Shown here piece by piece: positions 37,001-44,263 of a stretch of 64,000 nucleotides of DNA. The stretch is from the NCBI RefSeq assembly GCF_004341105.1, contig NZ_SLZK01000005.1, forward strand, positions 62,001 through 126,000, written 5' to 3'. The position numbers and the translations under genes are program-made. Every line of letters starts with the position of its first letter. Positions within the stretch are counted from its first letter, which is position 1. A model generated the notes under the pieces. It saw nothing but the letters and a program-made list of their open reading frames with translations, searched no databases and was not told the DNA's origin. Source of the stretch: Rhizobium sp. BK418 (GTDB lineage: Bacteria > Pseudomonadota > Alphaproteobacteria > Rhizobiales > Rhizobiaceae).

Positions 37001-37529
37001 GCTCGATTTCTCCGATCGAAGCCGCATTACCTTTGCAGGTGACCTGACGCCAGCCCTCGACATGGAGGCAACGTCGACTTCGGGCAGCACGACGCTCACG
37101 GTAAATGTCGCGGGCCTCGCGACCGATCCTGCCATTACCTTCTCCTCCTCACCGGCTCTGCCTCAGGATGAGGTGCTGGCGCAGCTCATCTTCGGCCAGT
37201 CGATGTCTCGCCTGTCACCGGTGCAGATAGCCCAGCTCGCCGATGCCGTCAGCCAACTCGCCGGCAATCGCTCTACTTCGCTCTTCGAAGGGCTGCGCAA
37301 CCAGCTCGGGGTCGACGACCTCGACATCAGCACTAATGCGAAGGGCCAGACGAGCGTCAGCGTCGGCCGCTACCTTAACGAACGAACCTATTTCGAGCTG
37401 CAGCAGAGCGAAGGATCCGGTGCCAAGGCCATCATCAATCTCGATGTCGGCCGTGGCGTGAAGCTTCGGGCTGGTGCTGGCGGCCAGGGAGAAGGTGAAG
37501 CCGGTGTCGTCTACGAGCACGAATACTGA
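31098..37529 (+). CDS. tamB: translocation and assembly module protein TamB, repeat-expanded
   Basis: An inner-membrane-anchored periplasmic protein of about 2143 residues. One N-terminal helix (VMRLIGYGLGATIILAVIAL) is followed by a long beta-helical or beta-taco rod and a C-terminal TamB (DUF490) domain with the motif RRGRLTILNRRLDFSDRSRI. The ATG at 31098 (MQMLAKIMNWVM) is one of three near starts; the GTG at 31062 has no ribosome site. Typical TamB proteins are about 1250-1550 residues; the excess is explained by eight tandem 107-residue repeats (33690-36257). The rod probably spans the periplasm to TamA. Confidence 0.88.
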   Translation: MQMLAKIMNWVMRLIGYGLGATIILAVIALAIFGFTSFGARIITENVASALSNRDMTITVREPEGLLTGGLRAAEITLSDTRGTFAEIRGVAIDWNPLALLTGSFRAEQVSVASIDVRRRPVRTLPSRPATPEEESSGGFRLPLKIDVEHIALPDISLQAPLTGRAFSLAATGSLRADGDGGEALINVNRHQIPDAKLSADVAFTPANGHLRLNAQLAEPQGGLLAGFLGLPGSPAVNIALNGEGPISDWNGKLQAALDGQQRAALEGKHAITPDGLHHLDLKGGGDVSSLLPMAFRPLFAGQTNIDVSATFDNSGKIDIQTGNLATGSVVIAASGMFDPAGNNSLNANLLGTSGPVDFRWPLADGEARFMISGLNLAMTGQAQAVRINASGSLDSATMPQADIGNVKLTAKSDSFNLANGAGDIQLRLVAGDATFTEPNLNRAVRGPITLVAPLQISRNGIGFNGTTIESANIGADLNGSYGLADNTLTGNAKFTVQPAALPPAVAEKFDAPIDLETQVAGTIPSKVTLSNITLKSPTIEAAGNIALNDDVLTADLAGKLPDIDKLLAGTSGQADYSIKASGSLPALAITANVKAASLQMADRRLGDLNIDLTGTADPAAPQGRIAATGMIDRQPIGINGDVKSENGTISIPALTADVGSNRLAGNLTLSSGMTPAGALTFDFPDISLLAALGGQKAEGDLKGSIDITGNDGKIALKVAANGSGIRRDTLTIAKPTIDMTVSDIKAFAANGTIRADEFGVGTNKLTGIVLDFVQQQTRTDFNLDAGYDGNPLQAAGNVQSAGGMIDLSLDRFAAKPHNIPVELASPAQVNVTKGVVSLSGLTVKTGNGSVSVTGSAGETLKLDAVITDLPASLANSFVPNLAADGTISGTVNVTGTPAAPTVNFKLDWKDAATSHTKGAGIGPLGISTSGTFANNILNFDGGIGGADGLSLKAAGDIGLADPNGPTLNVDADIVNVPAKIANGFVPNLAAEGAVSGTIKATGTPAAPVADFKLIWKNAATSQTKSAKLTGLSLNASGRFADNKLDFDTALIGKGGLSLKALGNVAITGTTVGNINVDAELANVPANIANGFVQDFDAGGTISGTASATGTPAAPAGEFKFTWQDVTTRQVKTARLTGLNLAATGRLADQKLDFDASLTGPKGLSLKTAGNVELTGTTVRNLKVDADLANFPAGLANGFVPDLGAEGTISGKASASGSLPTPAVTFDLAWANAATRQTKSNGLTDLSARATGKYENNRVDFDANLGSGNGALLKATGGATIDGTDIRDLAVNADIAGLPANLANGFVPGLGAEGTISGNAVTSGTPTEPVVDFKLAWENAATLQTKTAGLSGLALAASGKYVSNRLDFDTNLNGNGGVSLKAVGNLALTGTTIQGIDAKADIANLPAAVANGFVPDIEAAGVITATATASGSLTAPSANFKIDWKNAETRQTRTAGLSGLALAASGKLDRDRLDFDANLSGNGGISLKAVGNLALAGTTIQGIDAKADITNLPAAIANGFVPDIGAGGVITATATASGSLTAPSADFKIDWKNAETRQTRTAGLSGLALSASGKLDRDRLDFDANLSGNGGVSLKASGNLAIAGTTITGVDVKADVANLPAAVANGFVPDLGAAGAISATGTASGALPLPSVDFKVDWKNAETSQTKSAGLAPLTIGANGRLAENRLTVDANLTGDGGLSLRGGGNLAMTGNRAMSMRFNGSLPFAVLGAQLAQQGLVAEGVANVNLEVSGTTAAPVINGTLATDGAKLIDVRRNLAIEGLGATITFNGQQAVISRLNGRLASGGSISASGSVGISGNFPADLSIRLDHAVYVDGTLVVATVDGTLGLRGPLLSNPTLNGRLHIDKASITVPERLPTSLSEIDIRHIHAPPAVLAQLKHKGNQQPPREKSSTIMLDIALDAPSQIFVRGRGIDAEVGGNITIRGSAAVPEVVGAFTMRRGRLTILNRRLDFSDRSRITFAGDLTPALDMEATSTSGSTTLTVNVAGLATDPAITFSSSPALPQDEVLAQLIFGQSMSRLSPVQIAQLADAVSQLAGNRSTSLFEGLRNQLGVDDLDISTNAKGQTSVSVGRYLNERTYFELQQSEGSGAKAIINLDVGRGVKLRAGAGGQGEGEAGVVYEHEY
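33690..36257 (+). repeat. eight tandem 321-base repeats inside tamB
   Basis: Eight units start at 33690, 34011, 34332, 34653, 34974, 35295, 35616 and 35937, each exactly 321 bases (107 codons) with no gap. Each encodes a unit with the pattern A-D-x-x-N-x-P-A-x-x-A-N-G-F-V-P-D near its start, W-K-N-A-x-T-x-Q-T-K, then G-L-S-L-K-A-x-G-N near the end. Units 6 and 7 are nearly identical over long stretches; unit 8 is the most diverged at its end. Confidence 0.92.
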
Positions 37530-37546
37530 GACCGCCTGACTGGAGC

Positions 37547-37975
37547 CTAGAAGCTTGCCTTGCTGGTCTTCAGGAGAATGTTGGTTTCGGTTGTATTGAT
37601 GCCATCGATAAGGCGTATCCGGCGCAGCGTCTCGTCGAATGAGACGAGGTCGCGGTCTTCGAGTTCGGCAACGAAATCCCATTTGCCGTTGGTGCTGTGC
37701 AGCGCGCGCACCTGAGGCAGGCCGCGGAGCTGGTTTGCAACCTTATCGGCAAGCTTGCCGTGCACCTCGATCATGACGATCGCCCGAACGCCGGCCGAAC
37801 GCGTCTCATGGCCGGTGCGGATGGTAAAGCCGGCGATCGTGCCGCTTTCGACCAGCCGGTCGATGCGCGCGGCAACCGTCGCTCGCGAGGCGCCCGTCAA
37901 CGCAGCAAGCGAGGACACGGAGATTCGTGCATTGTGCCGAAGCGCACTCAGAAGCTCATTGTCGAGATCGTCCAC
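37547..37975 (-). CDS. Lrp/AsnC family transcriptional regulator
   Basis: A 142-residue protein with an N-terminal helix-turn-helix (LSALRHNARISVSSLAALTG) and a C-terminal RAM ligand-binding domain. The start is GTG at 37975 (MDDLDNELL). It is divergent from arginase and ornithine aminotransferase with 131 bases between, which strongly suggests it senses arginine or ornithine and controls their breakdown, as related Lrp-type proteins do. Confidence 0.9.
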   Translation of the reverse strand: MDDLDNELLSALRHNARISVSSLAALTGASRATVAARIDRLVESGTIAGFTIRTGHETRSAGVRAIVMIEVHGKLADKVANQLRGLPQVRALHSTNGKWDFVAELEDRDLVSFDETLRRIRLIDGINTTETNILLKTSKASF

Positions 37976-37988
37976 GTTTTCACTTTGT

Positions 37989-38009
37989 CAAATTGGCTTT
38001 ATCAATTTG
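37989..38009. promoter_or_regulatory. putative Lrp-family operator
   Basis: Inverted repeat CAAATTG-N7-CAATTTG (37989-37995 and 38003-38009) sits 13 bases upstream of the regulator start in the divergent region with arginase. Size and AT-rich form fit Lrp/AsnC sites. Confidence 0.5.
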
Positions 38010-38106
38010 CGTAATCATAGTCCATTTCTGGCACTTTTCCATCTATTTGCCGCCGCCACTTTATTCCACTATCGGCCAAAACAGGCCTCACAACGGAGCC
38101 CTAGGA

Positions 38107-39042
38107 ATGGAAGCACAATCTCAATCTGTCACCCTCATCGGCGTCCCCCTTGAGGAAGGTTCGGGCCGCAGAGGCGCTGGCATGGGACCGACAGCATTGC
38201 GCATTGCAGGCGTCGACAAGGCGCTGATCGATCTTGGACACGACGTCATCGATGCAGGAGACATCAATGTCGTGCCGGCCAGAGATCTTCCCAACCATCC
38301 CAAGGCGCATAATCTTCGCACCGTTGGTGCCTTTACCCGCGCACTCGAAGCGGCGACCTACGACGCTGCGAAATCCGGCCGTTTCCCGCTGATCCTCGGC
38401 GGTGACCACAGCTTGTCCATGGGCAGCGTCTCCGGCATGGCACGTTATGCGGCCGAGCAGGGCCGGCCGCTCTTCGTTCTCTGGCTCGATGCTCATTCGG
38501 ACTTCAATTCGCCCGAAACCTCACCGTCGGGCAACATTCACGGCATGCCGGTCGCCTTCTTCTGTGGTCTGGCGGAGCTTGCGGAAATCCTGCCAAAGGA
38601 CCGTCCTCTGGTCGATCCAAAGAAGGTATTCCAGGTTGGTATCCGTTCGGTCGATGCTTCGGAACGGCAGGAAATCCGCAAGCATGGCGTCAACGTCTTC
38701 GACATGCGCTCACTCGACGAACAGGGCGTGGCTGTCATCCTTCGCCAGGTCCTGGAAACGGTCGAGAAGGCGAACGGCCTGCTGCATGTCAGTTTCGATG
38801 TCGATTTCCTGGATCCCGACTTTGCACCTGGCGTTGGCACCACCGTCCCGGGTGGTGCGACGTTCCGCGAGGCGCACCTGATCATGGAGATGCTGTCTGA
38901 CAGCGGTCTCGTCTCCTCGCTCGATCTCGTCGAACTGAATCCTTTCCTTGATGACCGCGGCAAGAGCGCCCGCATCATGGTGGAGATGACGGCAAGTCTC
39001 TTCGGCCGCCGCATCTTCGATCGTCCTACACGCGCCGCATAA
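38107..39042 (+). CDS. rocF: arginase
   Basis: Hydrolyses L-arginine to ornithine and urea. A 311-residue ureohydrolase with the two-manganese motifs GGDHSLSMG, LDAHSDFN and SFDVDFLDP, and the arginase-specific SGNIHGMP. The ATG at 38107 follows the leader; the longer frame starting at 37927 overlaps the divergent regulator. rocD follows 13 bases later, giving a two-step path from arginine to glutamate semialdehyde. Confidence 0.93.
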   Translation: MEAQSQSVTLIGVPLEEGSGRRGAGMGPTALRIAGVDKALIDLGHDVIDAGDINVVPARDLPNHPKAHNLRTVGAFTRALEAATYDAAKSGRFPLILGGDHSLSMGSVSGMARYAAEQGRPLFVLWLDAHSDFNSPETSPSGNIHGMPVAFFCGLAELAEILPKDRPLVDPKKVFQVGIRSVDASERQEIRKHGVNVFDMRSLDEQGVAVILRQVLETVEKANGLLHVSFDVDFLDPDFAPGVGTTVPGGATFREAHLIMEMLSDSGLVSSLDLVELNPFLDDRGKSARIMVEMTASLFGRRIFDRPTRAA

Positions 39043-39055
39043 GGGAGCACCGGCC

Positions 39056-40255
39056 ATGAACATCTCGTCAAACCTCATTGCCTCCGAACAGCGTCTTGGA
39101 GCCAATAATTACAAGCCGCTTGATGTGGTGCTGACGCGAGGTGAAGGTGTTCATGTCTGGGATACGGATGGCAAGCGCTACCTCGATTGCCTCTCGGCCT
39201 ATTCCGCCGTCAATCAGGGCCACTGCCATCCGAAGATTCTCGCCGCCATGGTCGAACAGGCCAGCCGCCTGACACTCACCTCTCGCGCCTTCCGCAATGA
39301 CCAGCTCGGATATCTCTACGAGGAACTGGCGGCATTGACCGGCTCCCATAAGATCCTGCCGATGAACTCCGGCGCGGAAGCCGTCGAGACTGCCATCAAA
39401 GCGGTCCGCAAATGGGGTTACGAGGTGAAGGGCGTGCCGGAAGGCATGGCGGAGATCATCGTTTGCGCCAATAATTTCCACGGCCGCACGCTGAGCATCA
39501 TCAGCTTCTCGACCGATCCCGACGCCCGTACCGGCTTCGGACCGTATACGCCGGGCTTCCGCATCGTTCCCTTCGGCGATGCTGAAGCTCTCGCGGCGGC
39601 TATCAATACCAATACCGTCGCAGCTTTGATCGAACCGATCCAAGGCGAAGCCGGCGTCATCATTCCACCATCCGGTTACTTCACTCGCGTGCGCGAACTC
39701 TGCACGGCAAACAATGTCACGCTCATTCTCGACGAGATCCAGACGGGCCTCGGCCGCACCGGCAAGCTGCTTGCCGAAGAGCACGAGGGTATCGAAGCCG
39801 ACGTGACGCTCATCGGCAAGGCGCTTTCGGGCGGCTTCTATCCGGTCTCGGCAGTACTTTCGAATTCGGAAGTGCTCGGTGTGCTCAAACCGGGTCAGCA
39901 CGGTTCGACCTTTGGCGGCAATCCGCTCGCCTGTGCGGTCGCCCGCGCGGCACTGAAAGTATTGGTCGAGGAAGGGATGATCGAGAATGCCGAAAAAATG
40001 GGCGACTATTTCCTTGAAGGCCTGCGCTCCATCCGCTCCAACATCGTCAAGGATGTTCGCGGTCGCGGCCTGATGCTGGCAGTCGAACTGGAGCCGGAAG
40101 CTGGCGGCGCGCGGCAATATTGCTACGCGCTGAAAGATCTGGGGCTCCTCGCCAAGGACACGCACGACCACACGATTCGCTTTGCGCCGCCGCTCGTCAT
40201 CACCCGCGAACAGGTTGACTGGGCTATGGAGCAGATCGAAAAAGTCCTCACTTAA
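39056..40255 (+). CDS. rocD: ornithine aminotransferase
   Basis: Class III PLP aminotransferase of 399 residues that moves the delta-amino group of ornithine to 2-oxoglutarate, giving glutamate 5-semialdehyde. Family marks are MNSGAEAVETAIKAVRKWGY, the aspartate in ILDEIQTGLGRTG and the PLP lysine in LIGKALSGGFYPVSAV. GGGAG stands ten bases ahead of the ATG. Works directly after arginase. Confidence 0.92.
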   Translation: MNISSNLIASEQRLGANNYKPLDVVLTRGEGVHVWDTDGKRYLDCLSAYSAVNQGHCHPKILAAMVEQASRLTLTSRAFRNDQLGYLYEELAALTGSHKILPMNSGAEAVETAIKAVRKWGYEVKGVPEGMAEIIVCANNFHGRTLSIISFSTDPDARTGFGPYTPGFRIVPFGDAEALAAAINTNTVAALIEPIQGEAGVIIPPSGYFTRVRELCTANNVTLILDEIQTGLGRTGKLLAEEHEGIEADVTLIGKALSGGFYPVSAVLSNSEVLGVLKPGQHGSTFGGNPLACAVARAALKVLVEEGMIENAEKMGDYFLEGLRSIRSNIVKDVRGRGLMLAVELEPEAGGARQYCYALKDLGLLAKDTHDHTIRFAPPLVITREQVDWAMEQIEKVLT

Positions 40256-40458
40256 TGAATTCTTGCACACCAAGGACGGCGTCCGGCCGCCCGAGCCTGC
40301 TCAGTGTTTGGTCGACGGTACAGAGAGATACGGCAACATAGGCTTTCAATAACGGCTCAAACCTTTGCTATCTCGTCTCCCAATTTAGATTTGGGCAACA
40401 CTCTTTCGCTAAGCTCACAAACAACCGTCGTAATGCTTCGCCGTATGGGAGGCATTAC

Positions 40459-40542
40459 ATGACGGCGGAAGGCAAAGCTCGTCAGCGCCAATGGTGGCGC
40501 ATCCGCTTCTGCCCTGGCTTACGACAGTTGGGAAGAATTTAA
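40459..40542 (+). CDS. possible 27-residue leader peptide coupled to cheW
   Basis: ATG at 40459 has a strong GGGAGG ribosome site six bases ahead (40448-40453). The frame of 27 codons (MTAEGKARQRQWWRIRFCPG then LRQLGRI) ends in TAA whose last base is the first base of the cheW ATG (TAATG at 40540-40544). The peptide is basic with two tryptophans. A hairpin GCGCCA-ATGG-TGGCGC (40485-40500) falls within it. This suggests translational coupling; the rest of the 200 bases upstream holds nothing recognised. Confidence 0.45.
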   Translation: MTAEGKARQRQWWRIRFCPGLRQLGRI

Positions 40543-41018
40543 TGGCCACGATCAACTCCACTAGCTTCAGCGGCGACACGCTCGAAATCATTGCCTTCCG
40601 CCTGCACGATCAGGAATTCTGCGTGAAGACCACGACCATCCGCGAAATCCGCGGCTGGGCACCGTCGACACCGATCCCGCATTCTCCGGCAGACGTCATC
40701 GGTGTCATGAACCTGCGCGGTTCGGTCATCCCGATCATCGACCTCGCCTACAAGCTCGGCATGAAGAGCACCGTCGCTAATGAGCGCAGCGCCATTGTCG
40801 TCGCCGAAGTCCACAATATGGTCATCGGCATGCTGGTCGACCGCGTTTCCGACATCTTGACGATTTCTTCTAGCCAGGTGCAGCCGGTTCCCGAAGTGAC
40901 CGCGTCCTTCGACCGCGCCTTCTGCGAAGGCATCATCGCTTCCGAAAACGGCATGATCTGCTTCCTGAACCTCGCAAAGATGTTCAAGGAAAACGAGACG
41001 GACGAGCTGGCGGCCTGA
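40542..41018 (+). CDS. cheW: chemotaxis coupling protein CheW
   Basis: A 158-residue protein with the full CheW fold: EIIAFRLHDQEFCVKTTTIREI, VIGVMNLRGSVIPIIDL and VDRVSDILTI. CheW links chemoreceptors to the CheA kinase. The ATG at 40542 is used; an in-frame ATG at 40491 lies inside the hairpin and has no ribosome site. A lone cheW next to a receptor gene, away from a main che operon, is common in rhizobia. Confidence 0.92.
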   Translation: MATINSTSFSGDTLEIIAFRLHDQEFCVKTTTIREIRGWAPSTPIPHSPADVIGVMNLRGSVIPIIDLAYKLGMKSTVANERSAIVVAEVHNMVIGMLVDRVSDILTISSSQVQPVPEVTASFDRAFCEGIIASENGMICFLNLAKMFKENETDELAA

Positions 41019-41057
41019 TCGCCACGCCAAGCAGTTTGGAAAATAATTGAGATGAAG

Positions 41058-41082
41058 AACCGCCTCACAAGGGCGGTTTTTT
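41058..41082 (+). terminator. intrinsic terminator after cheW
   Basis: Stem AACCGCC (41058-41064) with GGCGGTT (41072-41078), followed by a run of six T, 39 bases after the cheW stop. Confidence 0.88.
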
Positions 41083-41336
41083 GTTAACCGCTTCCTACAC
41101 ATGGACGAACTGTAATTTCCTCTCTAAAATATATATTTATTAGCACCTGCTTTTATACAGAAAATTTACCACCGCTGATCATCATCGGTTGTGAAGCATC
41201 AACCCGATACGATTTTTGATAGGCGGAAATGGCAGCCATCGCCCGGCTGCATTCCCACGCCGCGAACCCGTGCCTGTTTGGTCTTCTATTTCAGAGGTGA
41301 GCGCGAACAGACGCGCCATATTCAGAGGGGACGGGA

Positions 41337-43097
41337 ATGTTTGGTCTATCATCCGATTCAAAATACGTTCTTGATGCCATTTCCAGGTCGCAGGCGATCA
41401 TCGAATTCGACCTGGCCGGAAATGTTCTCACGGCGAACGAAAATTTCTGCAAGACGCTTGATTACAGTCTGGACGAGATCGCCGGCAAGCACCACAGCAT
41501 GTTCTGCGAACCGGCCTATTCGGCAACCACCAGCTACCGGGATTTCTGGACCCGCCTCGGCCGCGGCGAATATGACGCTGGCACTTACAAGCGCTTGGCA
41601 AAAGGCGGTCGCGAGATCTGGATCCAGGCCTCCTACAACCCTGTCCTCAAGCACGGCAAACCTTTCAAGGTGGTGAAATTCGCCTCCGACATTACCGAGG
41701 CCAAGAAACGCGCCGTCGAGGACGCCGGCAAGCTCGATGCCATTTCGCGCTCGCAGGCCGTGATCGAATTTACTCCCACAGGCGACATACTCACGGCCAA
41801 CGAAAACTTCTGCAATGGTCTTGGCTATTCGCTGTCGGAGATTGTTGGCAAGCATCACAGCATGTTCTGCGATCCCGCCTATGCCCGCAGCGACGAATAC
41901 AAGCGGTTCTGGCCGCGGCTGGCGAAGGGCGAGTTCATTGCCAACGAATTCGTACGCTATGGCAAGGGCGGCAAGGAAATCTGGATCCAGGCAGCTTACA
42001 ATCCGATCGCCGATGCAGATGGCAGAATCTATAAAGTTGTGAAGTTCGCAACCGACGTGACGCAACGCATGAGCGCGATTGCCCTTCTCGGCACCGCCTT
42101 GCGCCAGCTTTCCGAAGGCGATCTGACTCGGACTCTGGACACGGCTTTCGTGCCTTCGATGGAGCAGTTGCGTCACGATTTCAACGCGACGATCGACAAA
42201 CTCTCCCGGACGATCAAGACCATCGGCGAGAACGCCATCGCTATCGCCGATAGTTCACGGGAGATCGGCTCGTCGGCAGACTCTTTCTCCAAGCGAACGG
42301 AACAACAGGCCGCCTCCGTCGAGGAAACGGCAGCTGCGCTGGAAGAGATCACCACCACAGTCAACGATTCCAGCCATCGTGCCGAAGAAGCCGGCCGTCT
42401 CATTGCACAGACGAAGCACGGCGCGGAACAATCCGGCACCGTCGTGCGCAAAGCGGTCGCGGCGATGGACCAGATCGAACAGTCCTCCCGCGAGATCACC
42501 AACATCATCGGCGTGATCGACGATATCGCCTTCCAGACCAACCTGCTGGCGCTCAATGCCGGCGTCGAGGCAGCACGTGCCGGCGAAGCCGGCAAGGGCT
42601 TTGCCGTCGTCGCCCAAGAGGTGCGTGAACTCGCCCAGCGCTCGGCGAGCGCGGCCAAGGAGATCAAGGCGCTAATCAACACATCGAGCGAACTCGTGAA
42701 AAACGGCGTGGGACTGGTCGGCCAAACCGGCAAGGCGCTGGAGGAAATCGTCGTTCAGGTCGCCAGCATCAATTCAAACGTCGTGGCGATCGTCGAGTCC
42801 TCGAAGGAGCAGGCGACCGGCCTCAAGGAGATCAATCAGGCCGTCAACACGCTCGACCAGGCAACACAACAGAACGCCGCGATGGTGGAGGAGAGCACAG
42901 CCGCCAGTCATAATCTCGCCGCAGAAGCCGATGCATTGCGGACGCTGCTCACGCAGTTTCAGCTCCCCGGCGGCAATATCGCCGCAACGCGGCACGCGGC
43001 AAAGCCAGCTGCCTCTCCGGCCCTGCATCTCGTTGCCCGCGTCCCGAGAGCCCACGGTGCAGCTGCTCCAGTCGCCGAAAGCTGGGAAGAATTCTGA
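41337..43097 (+). CDS. soluble methyl-accepting chemotaxis protein with two PAS domains
   Basis: A 586-residue receptor without a transmembrane segment. Two tandem PAS domains (about residues 8-120 and 130-245), each with the pattern SRSQAIIEF...NENFC...GKHHSMFC, precede a short HAMP-like LRQLSEGDLTRTLD and the MCP signalling domain with hairpin tip IIGVIDDIAFQTNLLALNAG. The C-terminus WEEF resembles the tethering tail used by CheR and CheB. PAS domains suggest sensing of redox, oxygen or energy state. Upstream 254 bases contain an AT-rich stretch near 41117-41140 and no gene. Confidence 0.9.
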   Translation: MFGLSSDSKYVLDAISRSQAIIEFDLAGNVLTANENFCKTLDYSLDEIAGKHHSMFCEPAYSATTSYRDFWTRLGRGEYDAGTYKRLAKGGREIWIQASYNPVLKHGKPFKVVKFASDITEAKKRAVEDAGKLDAISRSQAVIEFTPTGDILTANENFCNGLGYSLSEIVGKHHSMFCDPAYARSDEYKRFWPRLAKGEFIANEFVRYGKGGKEIWIQAAYNPIADADGRIYKVVKFATDVTQRMSAIALLGTALRQLSEGDLTRTLDTAFVPSMEQLRHDFNATIDKLSRTIKTIGENAIAIADSSREIGSSADSFSKRTEQQAASVEETAAALEEITTTVNDSSHRAEEAGRLIAQTKHGAEQSGTVVRKAVAAMDQIEQSSREITNIIGVIDDIAFQTNLLALNAGVEAARAGEAGKGFAVVAQEVRELAQRSASAAKEIKALINTSSELVKNGVGLVGQTGKALEEIVVQVASINSNVVAIVESSKEQATGLKEINQAVNTLDQATQQNAAMVEESTAASHNLAAEADALRTLLTQFQLPGGNIAATRHAAKPAASPALHLVARVPRAHGAAAPVAESWEEF

Positions 43098-43200
43098 ACC
43101 AGTTTCAGTCGAATAGCGAGTGCCGCCGCAAAAGCGGCACGCGCTCTTACTGATGATAGCCTTTGGTCAGCAACCCGAAGAACCGCCCACCAATGTCGGT

Positions 43201-43446
43201 TTATCGAAGTGGCTGTTCTGCCGGCTCCGGTTTCCGGATCAGGGGCGCCGCCTTCAGCACGAGTGCGTCGAGGCTGTTATCTTCCTTTTCCAGGATTTCG
43301 AAGAGTTGCCGCCGCATGCGCGGCTCCCAAAATTTATTGATATGCGTCGCAACCCCTTGCACAGCTTCGCTTTCGGGCTGCGTCTTGAAAAAGGTTGCGA
43401 TCTGGTTTGCCATATAAACAAGCTTGGTCTTGGTATCATGCGACAT
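43201..43446 (-). CDS. fdsD: formate dehydrogenase delta subunit
   Basis: An 81-residue FdsD-family protein (VYMANQIATFFKTQPESEAV then ATHINKFWEPRMRRQLFE). FdsD is a small subunit of the soluble NAD-dependent molybdenum formate dehydrogenase, needed for full activity. The ATG at 43446 overlaps the end of fdhD by 11 bases; the upstream frame is discarded. Last gene of the fds operon. Confidence 0.88.
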   Translation of the reverse strand: MSHDTKTKLVYMANQIATFFKTQPESEAVQGVATHINKFWEPRMRRQLFEILEKEDNSLDALVLKAAPLIRKPEPAEQPLR

Positions 43447-44263
43447 CGGCAATGTTTCCGGGCGACAGACGATGCGGGTGGGTGAAAATCTCGAAATCCT
43501 CGCCGCGCACGAGGGCGACAAGCGTCATGCCGGCTTCCTCGGCAGTGCCGATGGCAAGTGCCGTCGGCGCGGAAATGGCGATCAATACGGGCGCGCCGAG
43601 GATCGCCGTCTTCTGGACCATTTCGACGGAGAGGCGGCTGGTGACGGCGACGGCACCGGAAGAGCCCGTCTCTCCTGCCCGAACGACTGCGCCGCAGAGT
43701 TTGTCGAGCGCATTGTGCCGGCCGACATCCTCACGAACGGCAATCAGTCCCCTGCCAGAAACATAGAAACCCGCCCCATGAACCGCCCGCGTCTCGCGAT
43801 GCAGCGGCTGGGACTCGTTGAGCGATGCAATCGCCCGCACGATATCGGCATGCGACAGCGACATCTCGGCGTTGGAAACGTCTGGCACGGTGCGAACTGC
43901 CTGCTCGATCGATTCAATGCCGCAAAGGCCGCAACCGACAGGTCCCGCCATGCTGCGCCGCCGCCGCCTCAAAGCATCTTCGACATCGTCGACAAGCGTC
44001 ACCTGGATATCGATGCCCTTCTCGTCTTCGATGAGCTCGATACCGGCGATCTGGCTGCGGTCAGTGATGATGCCTTCCGTCAGGCTGAAGCCAACAGCAA
44101 AATCTTCGAGATCGGCGGGCGTGCCCATCATGACCGCATGCGAACTGCCGCCATAGGAAAAGGCGATCGGCACTTCCTCGGGCACGATACGCTCGCCGCG
44201 CATCATGACGCCGCCCTTGCGGACGACTTCCTTCACTGCTATGCGGGTCGTCCTCGCAATCAT
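43436..44263 (-). CDS. fdhD: formate dehydrogenase accessory sulfurtransferase FdhD
   Basis: Transfers sulfur from a cysteine desulfurase to the molybdenum cofactor of formate dehydrogenase, which is needed for activity. The 275-residue protein has the CxxC motif in GPVGCGLCG and the conserved AREDVGRHNALDKL-like segment (VREDVGRHNALDKL). Its ATG shares bases with the fdsA stop (TAATG at 44261-44265), so it is translated with the catalytic subunit. Confidence 0.94.
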   Translation of the reverse strand: MIARTTRIAVKEVVRKGGVMMRGERIVPEEVPIAFSYGGSSHAVMMGTPADLEDFAVGFSLTEGIITDRSQIAGIELIEDEKGIDIQVTLVDDVEDALRRRRRSMAGPVGCGLCGIESIEQAVRTVPDVSNAEMSLSHADIVRAIASLNESQPLHRETRAVHGAGFYVSGRGLIAVREDVGRHNALDKLCGAVVRAGETGSSGAVAVTSRLSVEMVQKTAILGAPVLIAISAPTALAIGTAEEAGMTLVALVRGEDFEIFTHPHRLSPGNIADVA

